DNA from: Planctomycetota bacterium
GTDB lineage: Bacteria > Planctomycetota > J058 > JAJDCP01
Reading direction: 5' to 3'
NCBI GenBank assembly: GCA_029260765.1
Contig: JAJDCP010000084.1
Location: 1 to 64,000 of the forward strand
DNA length: 64,000 nt
The position numbers were made by a program, and so were the translations under genes. The first letter of the stretch is position 1. The number at the start of each line of letters is the position of its first letter. Below, one piece after another: positions 8,723 to 17,025 of the stretch. The notes below the pieces were generated by a model. That model was given only the letters and a program-made list of their open reading frames with translations. It did no database searches and had not been told where the DNA came from.

Positions 8723-9436
8723 GTGCCGCTGACCGAAGCGGAGAAGATGAAGATCATCAACGTCACCTCGAAATTCGAGGGCAAGTACTGGTCGATCAAC
8801 GCCGATGGCGAGTTCGAGGGCAAGTTCGGCAACCATCCAGCGAAGGGCAAATACCACGTCGGCATCTCCTGGGGCTTCATCCAGTTCACCCAGGACAGCG
8901 GGTCGCTGGGGAAGGTGCTGAAGACCGCGCACGCCGCAGACGCCACCAAGTTCAAGGCCGCTTTCGGCCCATCCGCCGAGAAGATGCTCGAGATCGTGAA
9001 CCGCTCGGGTGCGAGCAGCCGCAAGAGCCCGGGCGGCCGCAGCGCGCGCGTGCAGCCGGTCGATGGTGCCGACCTCTGGAAGGCTCCCTGGCATGGTCGC
9101 TTCACCGCGGCAGGCAAGGACCCCTTCTTCCAGGAGGCCCAGCGCAAGATCGCGATGAGCAACTACTTCAACCCGATCCTGCCGACAGCCAAGAAGTATG
9201 GCATCAAGACCGCCCGCGGCTTGTCGGTGTTGTTCGACCGCTGTGTGCAGATGGGAGCAGGAGGCATGCGCAGCTTCGTCAAGCGAGCCCTCGGCGAGAG
9301 CCGTCCGGCAGGGATGACCGACAAACAGATCATCTCGAAGCTGGCCGATGCGGCCAAGGGCGCCTTCTGGGCGCACCGGCTGCGCAAGATCCGCGACGAT
9401 CCGGACATGGGTGACGCGGCGTATACGGATATCTGA
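8723..9436 (+). CDS. Lysozyme-like peptidoglycan hydrolase domain, in frame with upstream spike
   Basis: 237 residues from the GTG at 8723, the first plausible start after the TAG at 8534; the frame is also open from 8537. The opening holds a Phe-Glu-Gly motif followed by an INADGEFEG-type segment, then HVGISWGFIQF. This resembles lysozyme-fold proteins with a catalytic Glu near the N-terminus and a GIS-G-IQ strand. The coding phase equals that of the spike gene (both frame 2), so the ancestral product was almost certainly one fused spike-effector of about 719 residues. AAGGGCGG lies just before the GTG and could act as a weak ribosome site, allowing separate translation. The fold call is by motif only. 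Confidence 0.6.
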   Translation: MPLTEAEKMKIINVTSKFEGKYWSINADGEFEGKFGNHPAKGKYHVGISWGFIQFTQDSGSLGKVLKTAHAADATKFKAAFGPSAEKMLEIVNRSGASSRKSPGGRSARVQPVDGADLWKAPWHGRFTAAGKDPFFQEAQRKIAMSNYFNPILPTAKKYGIKTARGLSVLFDRCVQMGAGGMRSFVKRALGESRPAGMTDKQIISKLADAAKGAFWAHRLRKIRDDPDMGDAAYTDI

Positions 9437-9457
9437 GCAGCCCCGCCCGACGCAGCA

Positions 9458-9939
9458 CTAGGCTAGAGTCTGGCGATTTCGCTGGCCGCGTTCCGTAAGG
9501 CAGTCCCGCTACAGGGGGAGGAACCGCTGCGGACGCGGCTTGCAGCCGCAGTCTGCTATGCCCGACGGGAACGCCGACCCGCATAGAGTCACCCCAGATC
9601 TTCGGGGCAGCCGCTGGGGAAGCGGCTTCCGGCGCTCACAGAGCGCCGCTACAGGGGAGGAACCGCTGCGGAACAGGGTTCCAGCCGCTGTGACGTCGGT
9701 CTATGAGTAGGACCCTGGCGGGGGTCTCTTAGGGAAACTCGGTTCATCCGCGGAGATCGGTCTCGCCGGCGGTGTCGAGTCGGCCGGGGCGCTCCCGCAT
9801 GACCGGGCCTCGTTCTTCGCTTCTGCACTTTCACCGCACCCCTTGCCGAGAGGCATTCCTCAGAAGTGTTGGGCGTCGAGTTCCCACACCGGTTGTTGCC
9901 CGCCGGCCGCACCCCGGAAAGCGCCAAACTCCACCCTAG
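9458..9939 (+). mobile_element. MITE-like element, copy 1 (no coding capacity)
   Basis: The interval between the lysozyme-like gene and the kinase at 9936 is bounded by inverted copies of one motif. The left end (9458-9480) starts CTAGGCTAGAGTCTGGCG. The right end (9916-9939, reverse strand) reads CTAGGGTGGAGTTTGGCG. The same ends bound 43834-44177, and an internal block is shared too: the 9823-9858 segment ending CCGAGAGG matches 44062-44095. Inside is a direct repeat of about 27 bases (9506-9533 and 9646-9672). No convincing ORF is present. The right-end CTAG contains the stop codon of the kinase gene. No transposase or clear target duplication is visible. Confidence 0.55.
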
Positions 9940-11942
9940 TCCTGGCTGGAGCGGTCTGGCGCCGCTTCTCCCAGCAACCACGCCCGCGCCCGTTCGATCG
10001 GGCTGGGCCGGCTGCTCGTCCCACCTGGGCTCGCGGGTGGACGCTCGAGCCGCGGGTGCAGCAGCTTCAGCAATTGGAAGCTCAGCAGGCCGACGGCGTT
10101 GATCAGCAGGGGCAGGCCGATGCCCAACGCCCAACTCGGCCCCGACAAATGCCGGATCACCTCAGTCCAACCCAGGCCCGACGCAAGCAACGCGACCGAC
10201 AGCGCCAACAAAAGCAGAGCCCCTCCGAGCGCTGCCGAGAACACGCGCACCTTCCCGCGCAGCCGGCGCTCGATGCCCCAGCTATTGGTGAGGAACAAGC
10301 CGAGCCCGAAGAGTGTCCAGCCGACGCTGAGCAGAACCTGCTTGATCGCGTTGGCGCGTGGGCTGCCCGCGCTGTACGGCTCGAGATCCCCGCCCTGGAA
10401 GAAGGCTATCGCGACGAGCGCGACGCCCCCTGCGAGGACTGCCAGGTGGAAGAGGCCCGCGCTGCCTGCAGAGGCCGCTTCTGGTGAATCAGAAGCCAAC
10501 ATCCTCTGTAGATCATGGGACAGGAACATCTTCATGCACAACACCAGCAACCCGAGCACCAGCAGCGGCAGCCCGACAGCCAGGGCCCAATACGCGCCGC
10601 CTTCCATGCGGAATCCGACGTCGCCGAAACCGAACGCAAACAGCCCGACTCCCGCGGTCAGCACCAACAGTCCTGCCTGGCTGCTCAGGCTCAGCACCCG
10701 CACCTGCCGTGTCGCCGCCCATTCGAGCAGCACCGCCAGCGCCAGCATCGATCCAAAGATCAAGCCCGTCTGCACCAGCAGGGAGCTGCCATAGAAGCTG
10801 TCGAGCGAACCTACGGGCAGGCTGAGGCCTGCAAAGGCGAAGATCATGCTGGGTAGAAAGAAGTAGCGCCCCAGGCTGTGAAAGGGCTGCACTCGGGGAG
10901 CAGTCCTGCTCTGGACCGGCGCCGCCTCGCCAGCCTGCGAGATCTCCGCTGCGGCCTCTTCGACAAACACCGCGCTCTGTGCCCGCGCCAGCTCCAGCGC
11001 GATCTCTCCGAGCCGGCATTCGACAGCGGTTGCCGACTCCACCCTGCGCGCGCGGTCTTCTTCGAGCAGCTGGAAGATCAGCTTCTCCCAGCCCGGTTGG
11101 CAGTCCGGACGCACATGGCTCAGCGGCAAGACCGCCAGCGGCTGCCTGCCCGTCAGCATGTGGTACAGGAGCTTTCCGAGGCTGTAGAGATCGGCGCGCC
11201 CGTCCAGGCGCTCCCCGGGCGCAAGCAGCTCGGGCATCGCCTGCTCGGGGGCCAGATAGAGTGGCGTGCCGAGGCCCCCGGTACGGGTTCCCCGAGACAG
11301 GCTGCGGATCAGCACCTCGCCCAGGCTCTTGCCGATGCCGAAGTCGGTCACCTTGCAGTTGCCGTGTTCGTCGAACAGCACGTTCTGTGGTTTGAGGTCG
11401 AGGTGCACCACGCCCTTGGCGTGTGCCCAGCTCAGCGCCTCGGCCACGCTGCGGGCGATGCCGAGCACCCGCTCTTCAGGCAGCCCCTTCGGGTGCTGCT
11501 CGAGCAGATCCGCGAGGCTGCCGCCTTTGAGGTGCTCGAGAACCAGGAAGGCGCGAGATTCCTGCAGCACCACATCTTCCATCCGCACGATGTGGGGGTG
11601 GTTGAGGTCGGCCAGCGAGCGTGCCTCCACCATCAGCCGGTCCGACACATCGCGCAGGGGAACCTTCAAAGCTGCCGTGCGGTTGACCAGGGCGTGCCGG
11701 CCGAGATACACCACCGCTTGCCCTCCCACGCCCAGCACCGACTCGACGCGGTAGGCGCCCAGGGTTTCGCCGAGCGCGACCGGTAGCAGGGAGCGCTGGT
11801 CGAGGTCGCGGCCCAGCTCTTCGGCGGTCTCCCGGTTCGCCTCGCTCAGTGGGGCGTCGACCGCGTCGAACAAGGTGCGCCACGCCCGAGCCAGCTGGGC
11901 ATCGCAGCCTGCGCTGTCGGTGGTACGGGTAGGTCCCATCAT
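9936..11942 (-). CDS. Ser/Thr protein kinase with multi-pass membrane C-terminus
   Basis: 668 residues. The N-terminal kinase domain (about 60-320) has GVGGQA, an AALK lysine, HLDLKPQN (Leu replaces the Arg of HRD, Asp retained), DFGIG and APEQ. From about residue 355 to 640 there are roughly eight hydrophobic helices, so the protein is integral to the membrane, with the kinase domain cytoplasmic. The start ATG overlaps the TGA of the upstream sigma factor as ATGA, which indicates translational coupling and a joint role. The stop TAG lies inside the terminal CTAG of the adjacent MITE-like element. The present C-terminus may therefore have been set by its insertion. What the membrane region senses is unknown. 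Confidence 0.88.
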   Translation of the reverse strand: MMGPTRTTDSAGCDAQLARAWRTLFDAVDAPLSEANRETAEELGRDLDQRSLLPVALGETLGAYRVESVLGVGGQAVVYLGRHALVNRTAALKVPLRDVSDRLMVEARSLADLNHPHIVRMEDVVLQESRAFLVLEHLKGGSLADLLEQHPKGLPEERVLGIARSVAEALSWAHAKGVVHLDLKPQNVLFDEHGNCKVTDFGIGKSLGEVLIRSLSRGTRTGGLGTPLYLAPEQAMPELLAPGERLDGRADLYSLGKLLYHMLTGRQPLAVLPLSHVRPDCQPGWEKLIFQLLEEDRARRVESATAVECRLGEIALELARAQSAVFVEEAAAEISQAGEAAPVQSRTAPRVQPFHSLGRYFFLPSMIFAFAGLSLPVGSLDSFYGSSLLVQTGLIFGSMLALAVLLEWAATRQVRVLSLSSQAGLLVLTAGVGLFAFGFGDVGFRMEGGAYWALAVGLPLLVLGLLVLCMKMFLSHDLQRMLASDSPEAASAGSAGLFHLAVLAGGVALVAIAFFQGGDLEPYSAGSPRANAIKQVLLSVGWTLFGLGLFLTNSWGIERRLRGKVRVFSAALGGALLLLALSVALLASGLGWTEVIRHLSGPSWALGIGLPLLINAVGLLSFQLLKLLHPRLERPPASPGGTSSRPSPIERARAWLLGEAAPDRSSQD

Positions 11943-12487
11943 GCCTCCAGCAACTCCCGGGCTACGGCACTCGCTTTCCGCAGGCGCGCCCGGATGGTCT
12001 TGCGGTCCCGGTCGAGGATCTCTGCGATCTCGACCTGACTCAGTCTCTCGTCATAGGCCAGCAGAAAAATCTCGTAGTCCTCCGCTCCCAGACGCTGCTG
12101 CAACTTGCCCAGCAGCACCCCGGCGTCATGGCGCGCGTCGACCTGCGCGCAGGGATCCGGATGTCGGTCGGCCACAGCATGCGGCAGCTTCGCCGGGCGT
12201 TTCTGGCGACGCTGCAGGTAGCGCAGGTACACGGTGTGTGCCTTGAGCCACATCCAGGCGTTGAACGAGCGACTGGGGTCGTAGCTGCCTTCGCGCAGCG
12301 AGGTCTGCAGCAACAGCAACGTCTGGCCGACCAGGTCGTCGACGTCGCTGCGGTTCCAGACCTGCTTGAAGAAGTAGCGTGAGATCCGATCCAGCACGCG
12401 AGTGAACAGCCGTCCGTGGCAGCGGTTCTGGTCACGCGGTTCCTCCAAGGCTTCACGGGCCAGATGGGTGGTCTTCACGCTCTCCAT
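11939..12487 (-). CDS. ECF-like RNA polymerase sigma factor
   Basis: 182 residues from the ATG at 12487, preceded by GGAGGAGG five bases upstream. The Asp-rich region 2 includes a SDVDDLVGQ segment after an aromatic-rich helix (YFFKQVW). The region 4 helix-turn-helix near the C-terminus reads LSQVEIAEILDRDRKTIRARL. The spacing fits small extracytoplasmic-function-like sigma factors. The stop overlaps the kinase start (ATGA), so kinase and sigma factor are made from one message. Pairing suggests that phosphorylation controls this sigma factor or its regulon, but that is inference. No anti-sigma gene lies next to it. Confidence 0.85.
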   Translation of the reverse strand: MESVKTTHLAREALEEPRDQNRCHGRLFTRVLDRISRYFFKQVWNRSDVDDLVGQTLLLLQTSLREGSYDPSRSFNAWMWLKAHTVYLRYLQRRQKRPAKLPHAVADRHPDPCAQVDARHDAGVLLGKLQQRLGAEDYEIFLLAYDERLSQVEIAEILDRDRKTIRARLRKASAVARELLEA

Positions 12488-12670
12488 CCGGTCCTCCTCC
12501 ACGCTGTTTCTCCTGAAGACCGTCTTGCTGGGGAAGTTCTTTCGGGTTTTTTTTGGACATGTCCCGCGCAGCGGCTTATTCAGTTTTAGCACACACGCGG
12601 TCAGGCTGCCGCGAGCGGAGGCGGAATCACGGAGCCGAGCGAGCGACCCGAGCAGCGCTACGCGCGCCAG

Positions 12671-13645
12671 ATGTGCCTGCCAGGATTCGGCAGCGAGGGC
12701 CAGCGTACGCTCACCGCAAGCCGTGTTGCTGTCGTAGGTTGTGGTGCCACAGGCGGGGCCCAGGCCGAATGGTTGGCGCGGGCAGGAGTCGGTGAGCTGG
12801 TATTGATCGACCGCGATTGGGTCGAGCAGACCAATCTGCAGCGCCAGTTGTTGTTCGATGAGGCCGACCTCGGAGAACCCAAGGCTGTGGCGGCGGCGCG
12901 CCAGTTGGGACGGGTCAATTCCGCCATCCGCGTGTTCCCTCGCGTGCGCGACCTGAGTCCCGACAGCATCGAGGGACTGTTGGAAGGCTGCGATCTGGTC
13001 CTCGACGGGACAGACAACTTCGCCAGCCGGCTCTTGCTCAACGACTGGGCTCTCGAGACAGGTACGGCCTGGATCTACAGCGCGGCCCTGGGCTACCGCG
13101 GTCAGTCGGCGCTGTTCCTGCCCGGCGGTCCGTGCTTCCGTTGTTTCCTGCCCGAGATTCCCCCGGTGGGCAGCGTGGCGACCTGCGATACGGCGGGGGT
13201 GCTGGGGCCGGCCGTCGGTGTGGTGGCCAGTCTCTCTGCCTGCAAGGCCTTGCGCTACCTGACGGGCCAGGCGGAGGAAGATGCACCGGGCATCGACCTC
13301 TTCGATGCGAGCCAGAGTGCGATGCGGCGGGCGGCGCTGCAGCCGGATCCTGCCTGTCCCGCCTGCCACGGAGAACGTGACTTCTTGCTCGGCGATGCCT
13401 ACCCACGCTCGAGCGTGTTGTGTGGACGCAATGCCGTGCAGCTGCCCGGAGCGGGCGCCATCGACCTGGCGGAGTTGGCCGCCCGGTTGGCGCCGCATGG
13501 AGATGTGCAGCCGTCGCGCTTCTTCCTGCGTTTCGCGGTCGAAGGACTGACTCTGACGGTCTTTCCCGACGGCCGTTGTGTGATCCTGGGTACCGAAGAT
13601 CCCGCTCGTGCGCGGGCGGTCAAAGACCGCTACCTCGGTGGTTGA
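12671..13645 (+). CDS. ThiF/MoeB/HesA-family E1-like adenylyltransferase
   Basis: 324 residues from the ATG at 12671. Enzymes of this family adenylate the C-terminal Gly of a sulfur-carrier protein for thiolation. Visible are LPGFGSEGQ, the nucleotide loop VVGCGATGG, an arginine-rich NLQRQ block, a DGTDNF block and two Cys pairs (CFRC, and CPAC near residue 230) for a structural zinc. The catalytic Cys is probably in ATCDTAGV. The frame is open back to 12590 without ATG, GTG or TTG, yet the family hallmark RYARQ lies immediately before the ATG. The true start may therefore be an ATC at 12626 behind GGAGG. The gene stops four bases before a cysteine desulfurase start. No carrier-protein gene is adjacent. 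Confidence 0.87.
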   Translation: MCLPGFGSEGQRTLTASRVAVVGCGATGGAQAEWLARAGVGELVLIDRDWVEQTNLQRQLLFDEADLGEPKAVAAARQLGRVNSAIRVFPRVRDLSPDSIEGLLEGCDLVLDGTDNFASRLLLNDWALETGTAWIYSAALGYRGQSALFLPGGPCFRCFLPEIPPVGSVATCDTAGVLGPAVGVVASLSACKALRYLTGQAEEDAPGIDLFDASQSAMRRAALQPDPACPACHGERDFLLGDAYPRSSVLCGRNAVQLPGAGAIDLAELAARLAPHGDVQPSRFFLRFAVEGLTLTVFPDGRCVILGTEDPARARAVKDRYLGG

Positions 13646-13649
13646 GGCG

Positions 13650-14804
13650 ATGATCTACCTCGACAACGCCGCCACCAGTTTCCCCAAACCCGAGCCGGTC
13701 TACCGGGCCAGCGAGAGCTTCATCCGCACGCAGCTCGCCAACCCCGGGCGCGGCACCCACAGCCTGGCGCAAGCCTCCGCCGCGGCTATCGAGCGCACAC
13801 GCCGCCTGCTCGCGAAGTTGTTGGGAGTCTCCGAGCCACGCCGTATAGCCTTCAACAGCGGCGCCACCGCTGGGCTGAACACGGTGCTTCACGGCCTGCT
13901 GCAGGCGGGCGATGCTGTCTGGATCTCCGCCTTGGAGCACAACGCCGTCTGCCGGCCGTTGCATGTCTGCCAGCGACGGGGTGTGCAGGTCGCGCAGTTG
14001 CCCCACGATCCGTTGGGACGCGTGCTGCCCGGCGTGTTGCAGCAGCGCCTCGCCGACCTGCGGCCCGAGGCGCGGCCCCGCTTGCTGGTCGTCAATCAGG
14101 CCTCAAATGTCAGCGGTCTGGCACAGCCCTTGGGGGACATCGCCGCGCTGGCCGCCCGCTATCAAGTGCCGCTCTTGATCGATACCGCCCAGGCCGCCGG
14201 TTGTCTGCCGCTGGGCTTCAATCCGTCGGAGGTGCCGTGTTGCATTGTGCTGACCGGTCACAAGGGGCTGTTCGGGTTGCCGGGCTGTGGAGCTCTCTAC
14301 GTGCACCCGGCGCTGCGTATACGACCACTGCTCCAGGGAGGAACGGGTGCGCACTCCGGGGTGCCCGCCATGCCCGAAGAGCTGCCGGCCGGGCTGGAGG
14401 CAGGCACCCTGAATGTGCCCGGCATACACGCGCTGGGAGAGGGCCTGCGGTGGCTCTTCGGGGAGGGTCTAGAGAAGGTCCACAAGCACGAGCAGGCATT
14501 GTTGCTGGAGCTGCTTGATGGCCTGGCGCGCATCCCCAGGGTGCGCGTGCTCGGTCGCGAGGATGCCGGGGGAGCACCGCTGGTCTCGTTGCAGCTGGAA
14601 GGCATGGCGGCCTGCGAGCTGGCCGCGCTGCTCGACAGCCTCGGCATCGCCGCGCGGGCGGGTCTGCATTGCGCACCCGACGCGCATCGGCTGCTCGGCA
14701 GCTATCCGCACGGCAGCCTGCGCCTGAGCCTGAGCGCTCTCAACAAGATCGAGGAGGTGCGCACTGCCGTGGGCGCCCTCGAGGAGATCGCGAGCAGCTT
14801 ATGA
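13650..14804 (+). CDS. Cysteine desulfurase-like class V aminotransferase (SufS-type sequence)
   Basis: A 384-residue PLP enzyme that would abstract sulfur from cysteine. It begins IYLDNAATSFPKP, as in group II desulfurases. His97 lies in the ALEHNA motif, Asp178 in LIDTAQA binds PLP, and Lys205 in TGHKGLFG forms the Schiff base. Cys341 in RAGLHCAP sits where SufS-like enzymes carry their persulfide Cys. The start is four bases after the ThiF-like stop, and the end overlaps the next gene by ATGA. It probably feeds persulfide to the E1-like protein or to the neighbouring desulfurase. A selenocysteine lyase or other class V activity cannot be excluded. Confidence 0.88.
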   Translation: MIYLDNAATSFPKPEPVYRASESFIRTQLANPGRGTHSLAQASAAAIERTRRLLAKLLGVSEPRRIAFNSGATAGLNTVLHGLLQAGDAVWISALEHNAVCRPLHVCQRRGVQVAQLPHDPLGRVLPGVLQQRLADLRPEARPRLLVVNQASNVSGLAQPLGDIAALAARYQVPLLIDTAQAAGCLPLGFNPSEVPCCIVLTGHKGLFGLPGCGALYVHPALRIRPLLQGGTGAHSGVPAMPEELPAGLEAGTLNVPGIHALGEGLRWLFGEGLEKVHKHEQALLLELLDGLARIPRVRVLGREDAGGAPLVSLQLEGMAACELAALLDSLGIAARAGLHCAPDAHRLLGSYPHGSLRLSLSALNKIEEVRTAVGALEEIASSL

Positions 14805-15928
14805 CGCGCATCTATCTCGACCATAGCGCGACCTGCCCGGCGCTCCCGAGGGCGCTCGACGCCTTCGTGACGGCCAGCCAGCAGCTCACGGGCAACCCGT
14901 CGAGCGCCCACACCGAAGGCCGGGCGGCGCGTGGGCTGCTCGAAGAAGCGCGCGAGAGCATCGCTTCCCGTCTGGGCTTCCCCGCCGCCGAGTTGTTGTT
15001 GACCTCGGGGGGGAGCGAGTCCTGCCAGACCGCCTTGCTCGGCGTGGCCGAGGCGCGTTCGCGCGTGGGAGCGGGGCGCCGCATCTTGACAAGTCCCCTG
15101 GAGCATGCCTGTGTGGACGCGGCGTTGCAGCGGCTCGTTCAGCGCGGTTTCGAGCGCGTCGACCTGCCGGTCAGCCGGAGCGCTGTGTTGGACCTGGCGG
15201 TCCTCGCAGAAGCCTTGCAGGAGGGCGCCTCGTTGGTGAGTCTGCTCGCGTACTCCAATGAGCTCGGCACGCTGTTGCCTCTGCGCGAGGTCGCGGAGCT
15301 GTGTGCGGCCGCGGAGGTTCCGCTGCATCTCGATGGGGTCGCCCTGCTCGGCCGTGGCGCGATTCCCCAGCTGCCGGGCAGAGTGCTCTGGTCTTTCTCA
15401 GCCCACAAGATCGGGGGACTGCCCGGCATCGGAGTGCTGCGGCTGCCGGCAGACGTCCCTTTCGCCGCGTTGCTGCCCGGCGCGCAAGAGTTGGGCCGGC
15501 GGGCCGGCACGGAGAGTGCTGCCCTGGCGGCGGCCTTTGCGGCGGCGCTGCAGGCGGGCGAGGCATTCCCCAGGGCCGCGATGCAGCTCGCCGAGACCCG
15601 CTTCCTGACTGCGTTGGCGGCAGCCCAGGCCGGAGTCGAGCCGTTGGCTTGCGGCGGGCGTCTGCCGGGCGTGCTCACCCTGCATTGTGCGGGGGTGCGC
15701 GCCCGCAGCCTGGTGATGCGGCTCGACCTCGAGGGGCTGGCCTGCTCGCGCGGAGCCGCCTGCTCTTCAGGAGCTGAGGAGCCGTCGCAGGTGGTGCTGG
15801 GCCTCGGTTATGGGCGGGAGTTCGCCGAGAGTTGCATCCGTGTCTCGCTCGGTCCTCGGCATCCGGACGGCGAGCTGGAACGTGCGGCAGGCCTGCTGGC
15901 GAAGACGGTGCGGCAGCTGCGGCGTTGA
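14801..15928 (+). CDS. Cysteine desulfurase, NifS/IscS-like
   Basis: A 375-residue second PLP-dependent desulfurase. It opens IYLDHSATCP (NifS-type, with Ser where many have Asn or Ala), has GGSES-type cofactor binding, Lys203 in SAHKIGG for the Schiff base and Cys321 in SRGAACSSG as the persulfide-forming residue on the mobile loop. The start overlaps the previous stop (ATGA), so it is translationally coupled. With the ThiF-like gene it makes a three-gene sulfur-transfer operon. No iscU, sufBCD, mnmA or thiS gene is in the window, so the acceptor pathway is not determined. Confidence 0.88.
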   Translation: MTRIYLDHSATCPALPRALDAFVTASQQLTGNPSSAHTEGRAARGLLEEARESIASRLGFPAAELLLTSGGSESCQTALLGVAEARSRVGAGRRILTSPLEHACVDAALQRLVQRGFERVDLPVSRSAVLDLAVLAEALQEGASLVSLLAYSNELGTLLPLREVAELCAAAEVPLHLDGVALLGRGAIPQLPGRVLWSFSAHKIGGLPGIGVLRLPADVPFAALLPGAQELGRRAGTESAALAAAFAAALQAGEAFPRAAMQLAETRFLTALAAAQAGVEPLACGGRLPGVLTLHCAGVRARSLVMRLDLEGLACSRGAACSSGAEEPSQVVLGLGYGREFAESCIRVSLGPRHPDGELERAAGLLAKTVRQLRR

Positions 15929-15932
15929 GTCC

Positions 15933-16796
15933 TCATTCGCGTGCGGGCTGCAGGCTCTCCCAACGCGGCCAGACCCGTTGATCGACCCGGCCGTTGATGG
16001 TGGCGATCGACACGCTGCCATAGTGGCGGCTGTCGAAGGAGTTGTTGCGGCCATCGCCGAGCACGAAGACCGTGCCATGAGGAACAACCACCCGCAGCGT
16101 CGGCCCGGAGCTGTCGCAGGCTTCGAGCTCTATCTGGTAACGCGTCTCCCCCCAGTCCTCCCATACCAGCGTGGGATCAGCGCCGACCGGGCTGCGTTGC
16201 GGTGCACGTCCATTGATGCGCAGCTCCTCGCCGGAACACTCCAGAGTGTCGCCGGGCAGGCCGACGACCCGCTTGACGTGGCTCTGGAAGGGCTTGTCCG
16301 GATGAGGAAAGATGATCACATCGCCGCGCCGCACCGGCTCGAGCCGGTAGGCCAGCTTGTTGGACAGCACCAGGTCTCCGGGCTCGAGGCTGGGTGCCAT
16401 GGAGTGGGATGCGATCCGGAAGGCCTGCAGCAGGTCGCTCTGGATGCTGCGCAGCCAGCCCACCGACAGCGGCAGGGGCAGCAGGAACAGCGCGAGGTAG
16501 ACGAACCAACGGTTGTAGTCCTTGAGGGTGTACTCTGCGCCGGCGGCACGGGCTCGGCTCCGGGCATCGAGCACCGCGTACAGCCAGAGCAGCCCTGTTG
16601 CCAGCGCCGCCGCCAGGGCTAGCAGGCGCAGGCCGAATGTGGGCTGAAGCGCGGCGAGGATGGCCAGGCTGGCGAGCAGCAGGTGGAAGAACTGGAGCAC
16701 CAGGCCCGCGGCGATCGCGCCGCAATAGACCTGTCCCAGTCCGGGGGCGGCAAAGCTGAGCAGCGCGGCCAGCAGGGGACGGCGGGGTTGGGTCAT
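15933..16796 (-). CDS. lepB: Signal peptidase I with extended N-terminal membrane region
   Basis: 287 residues. It cleaves signal peptides on the outer face of the cytoplasmic membrane. The catalytic Ser132 is in ASHSMAPSL, and the general-base Lys175 in HVKRVVGLPGD. The C-terminal box GDGRNNSFDSR is intact. Upstream of the catalytic part are about four hydrophobic segments (about 8-50, 56-76, 95-114). The first opens LLSFAAPGLGQVYCG, like the small membrane modules that precede some signal peptidases. It is the third gene of an operon with a sigma factor and a small membrane protein, one base after the latter, so control by the sigma factor is plausible. Confidence 0.92.
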   Translation of the reverse strand: MTQPRRPLLAALLSFAAPGLGQVYCGAIAAGLVLQFFHLLLASLAILAALQPTFGLRLLALAAALATGLLWLYAVLDARSRARAAGAEYTLKDYNRWFVYLALFLLPLPLSVGWLRSIQSDLLQAFRIASHSMAPSLEPGDLVLSNKLAYRLEPVRRGDVIIFPHPDKPFQSHVKRVVGLPGDTLECSGEELRINGRAPQRSPVGADPTLVWEDWGETRYQIELEACDSSGPTLRVVVPHGTVFVLGDGRNNSFDSRHYGSVSIATINGRVDQRVWPRWESLQPARE

Positions 16797-16797
16797 G

Positions 16798-17025
16798 TCA
16801 GAAGGCCTCCATAGAGCTCTGCAACAGCACCAGACACAGTGCGCCGGTGCGTACCAGCGCCAGTCCCAGCCCGGCGCAGAACAACGCGGCGACCGCCATC
16901 AGGCGGCCCGGTGAGCGGCGAGCGGTGGCGCGTACCCGTGCCATCACCCGCTCGGAGAAGCCCGGACCAGGTCCGGCGCAGCGCGCTTCTTCGAGCCATT
17001 CCTGCAGAGGGTCCTCAGGTCTCAT
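16798..17025 (-). CDS. Small single-pass membrane protein, possible anti-sigma or accessory factor
   Basis: 75 residues with a charged N-terminal half (about 1-40) and one hydrophobic helix (about 43-65). The ATG at 17025 lies inside the 3' end of the sigma gene (11-base overlap), and the stop is one base before signal peptidase. This arrangement is typical of sigma-anti-sigma pairs, but the usual zinc anti-sigma motif (HxxxCxxC) is absent and the cytosolic part is short. An anti-sigma role is inferred from position only. Confidence 0.6.
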   Translation of the reverse strand: MRPEDPLQEWLEEARCAGPGPGFSERVMARVRATARRSPGRLMAVAALFCAGLGLALVRTGALCLVLLQSSMEAF

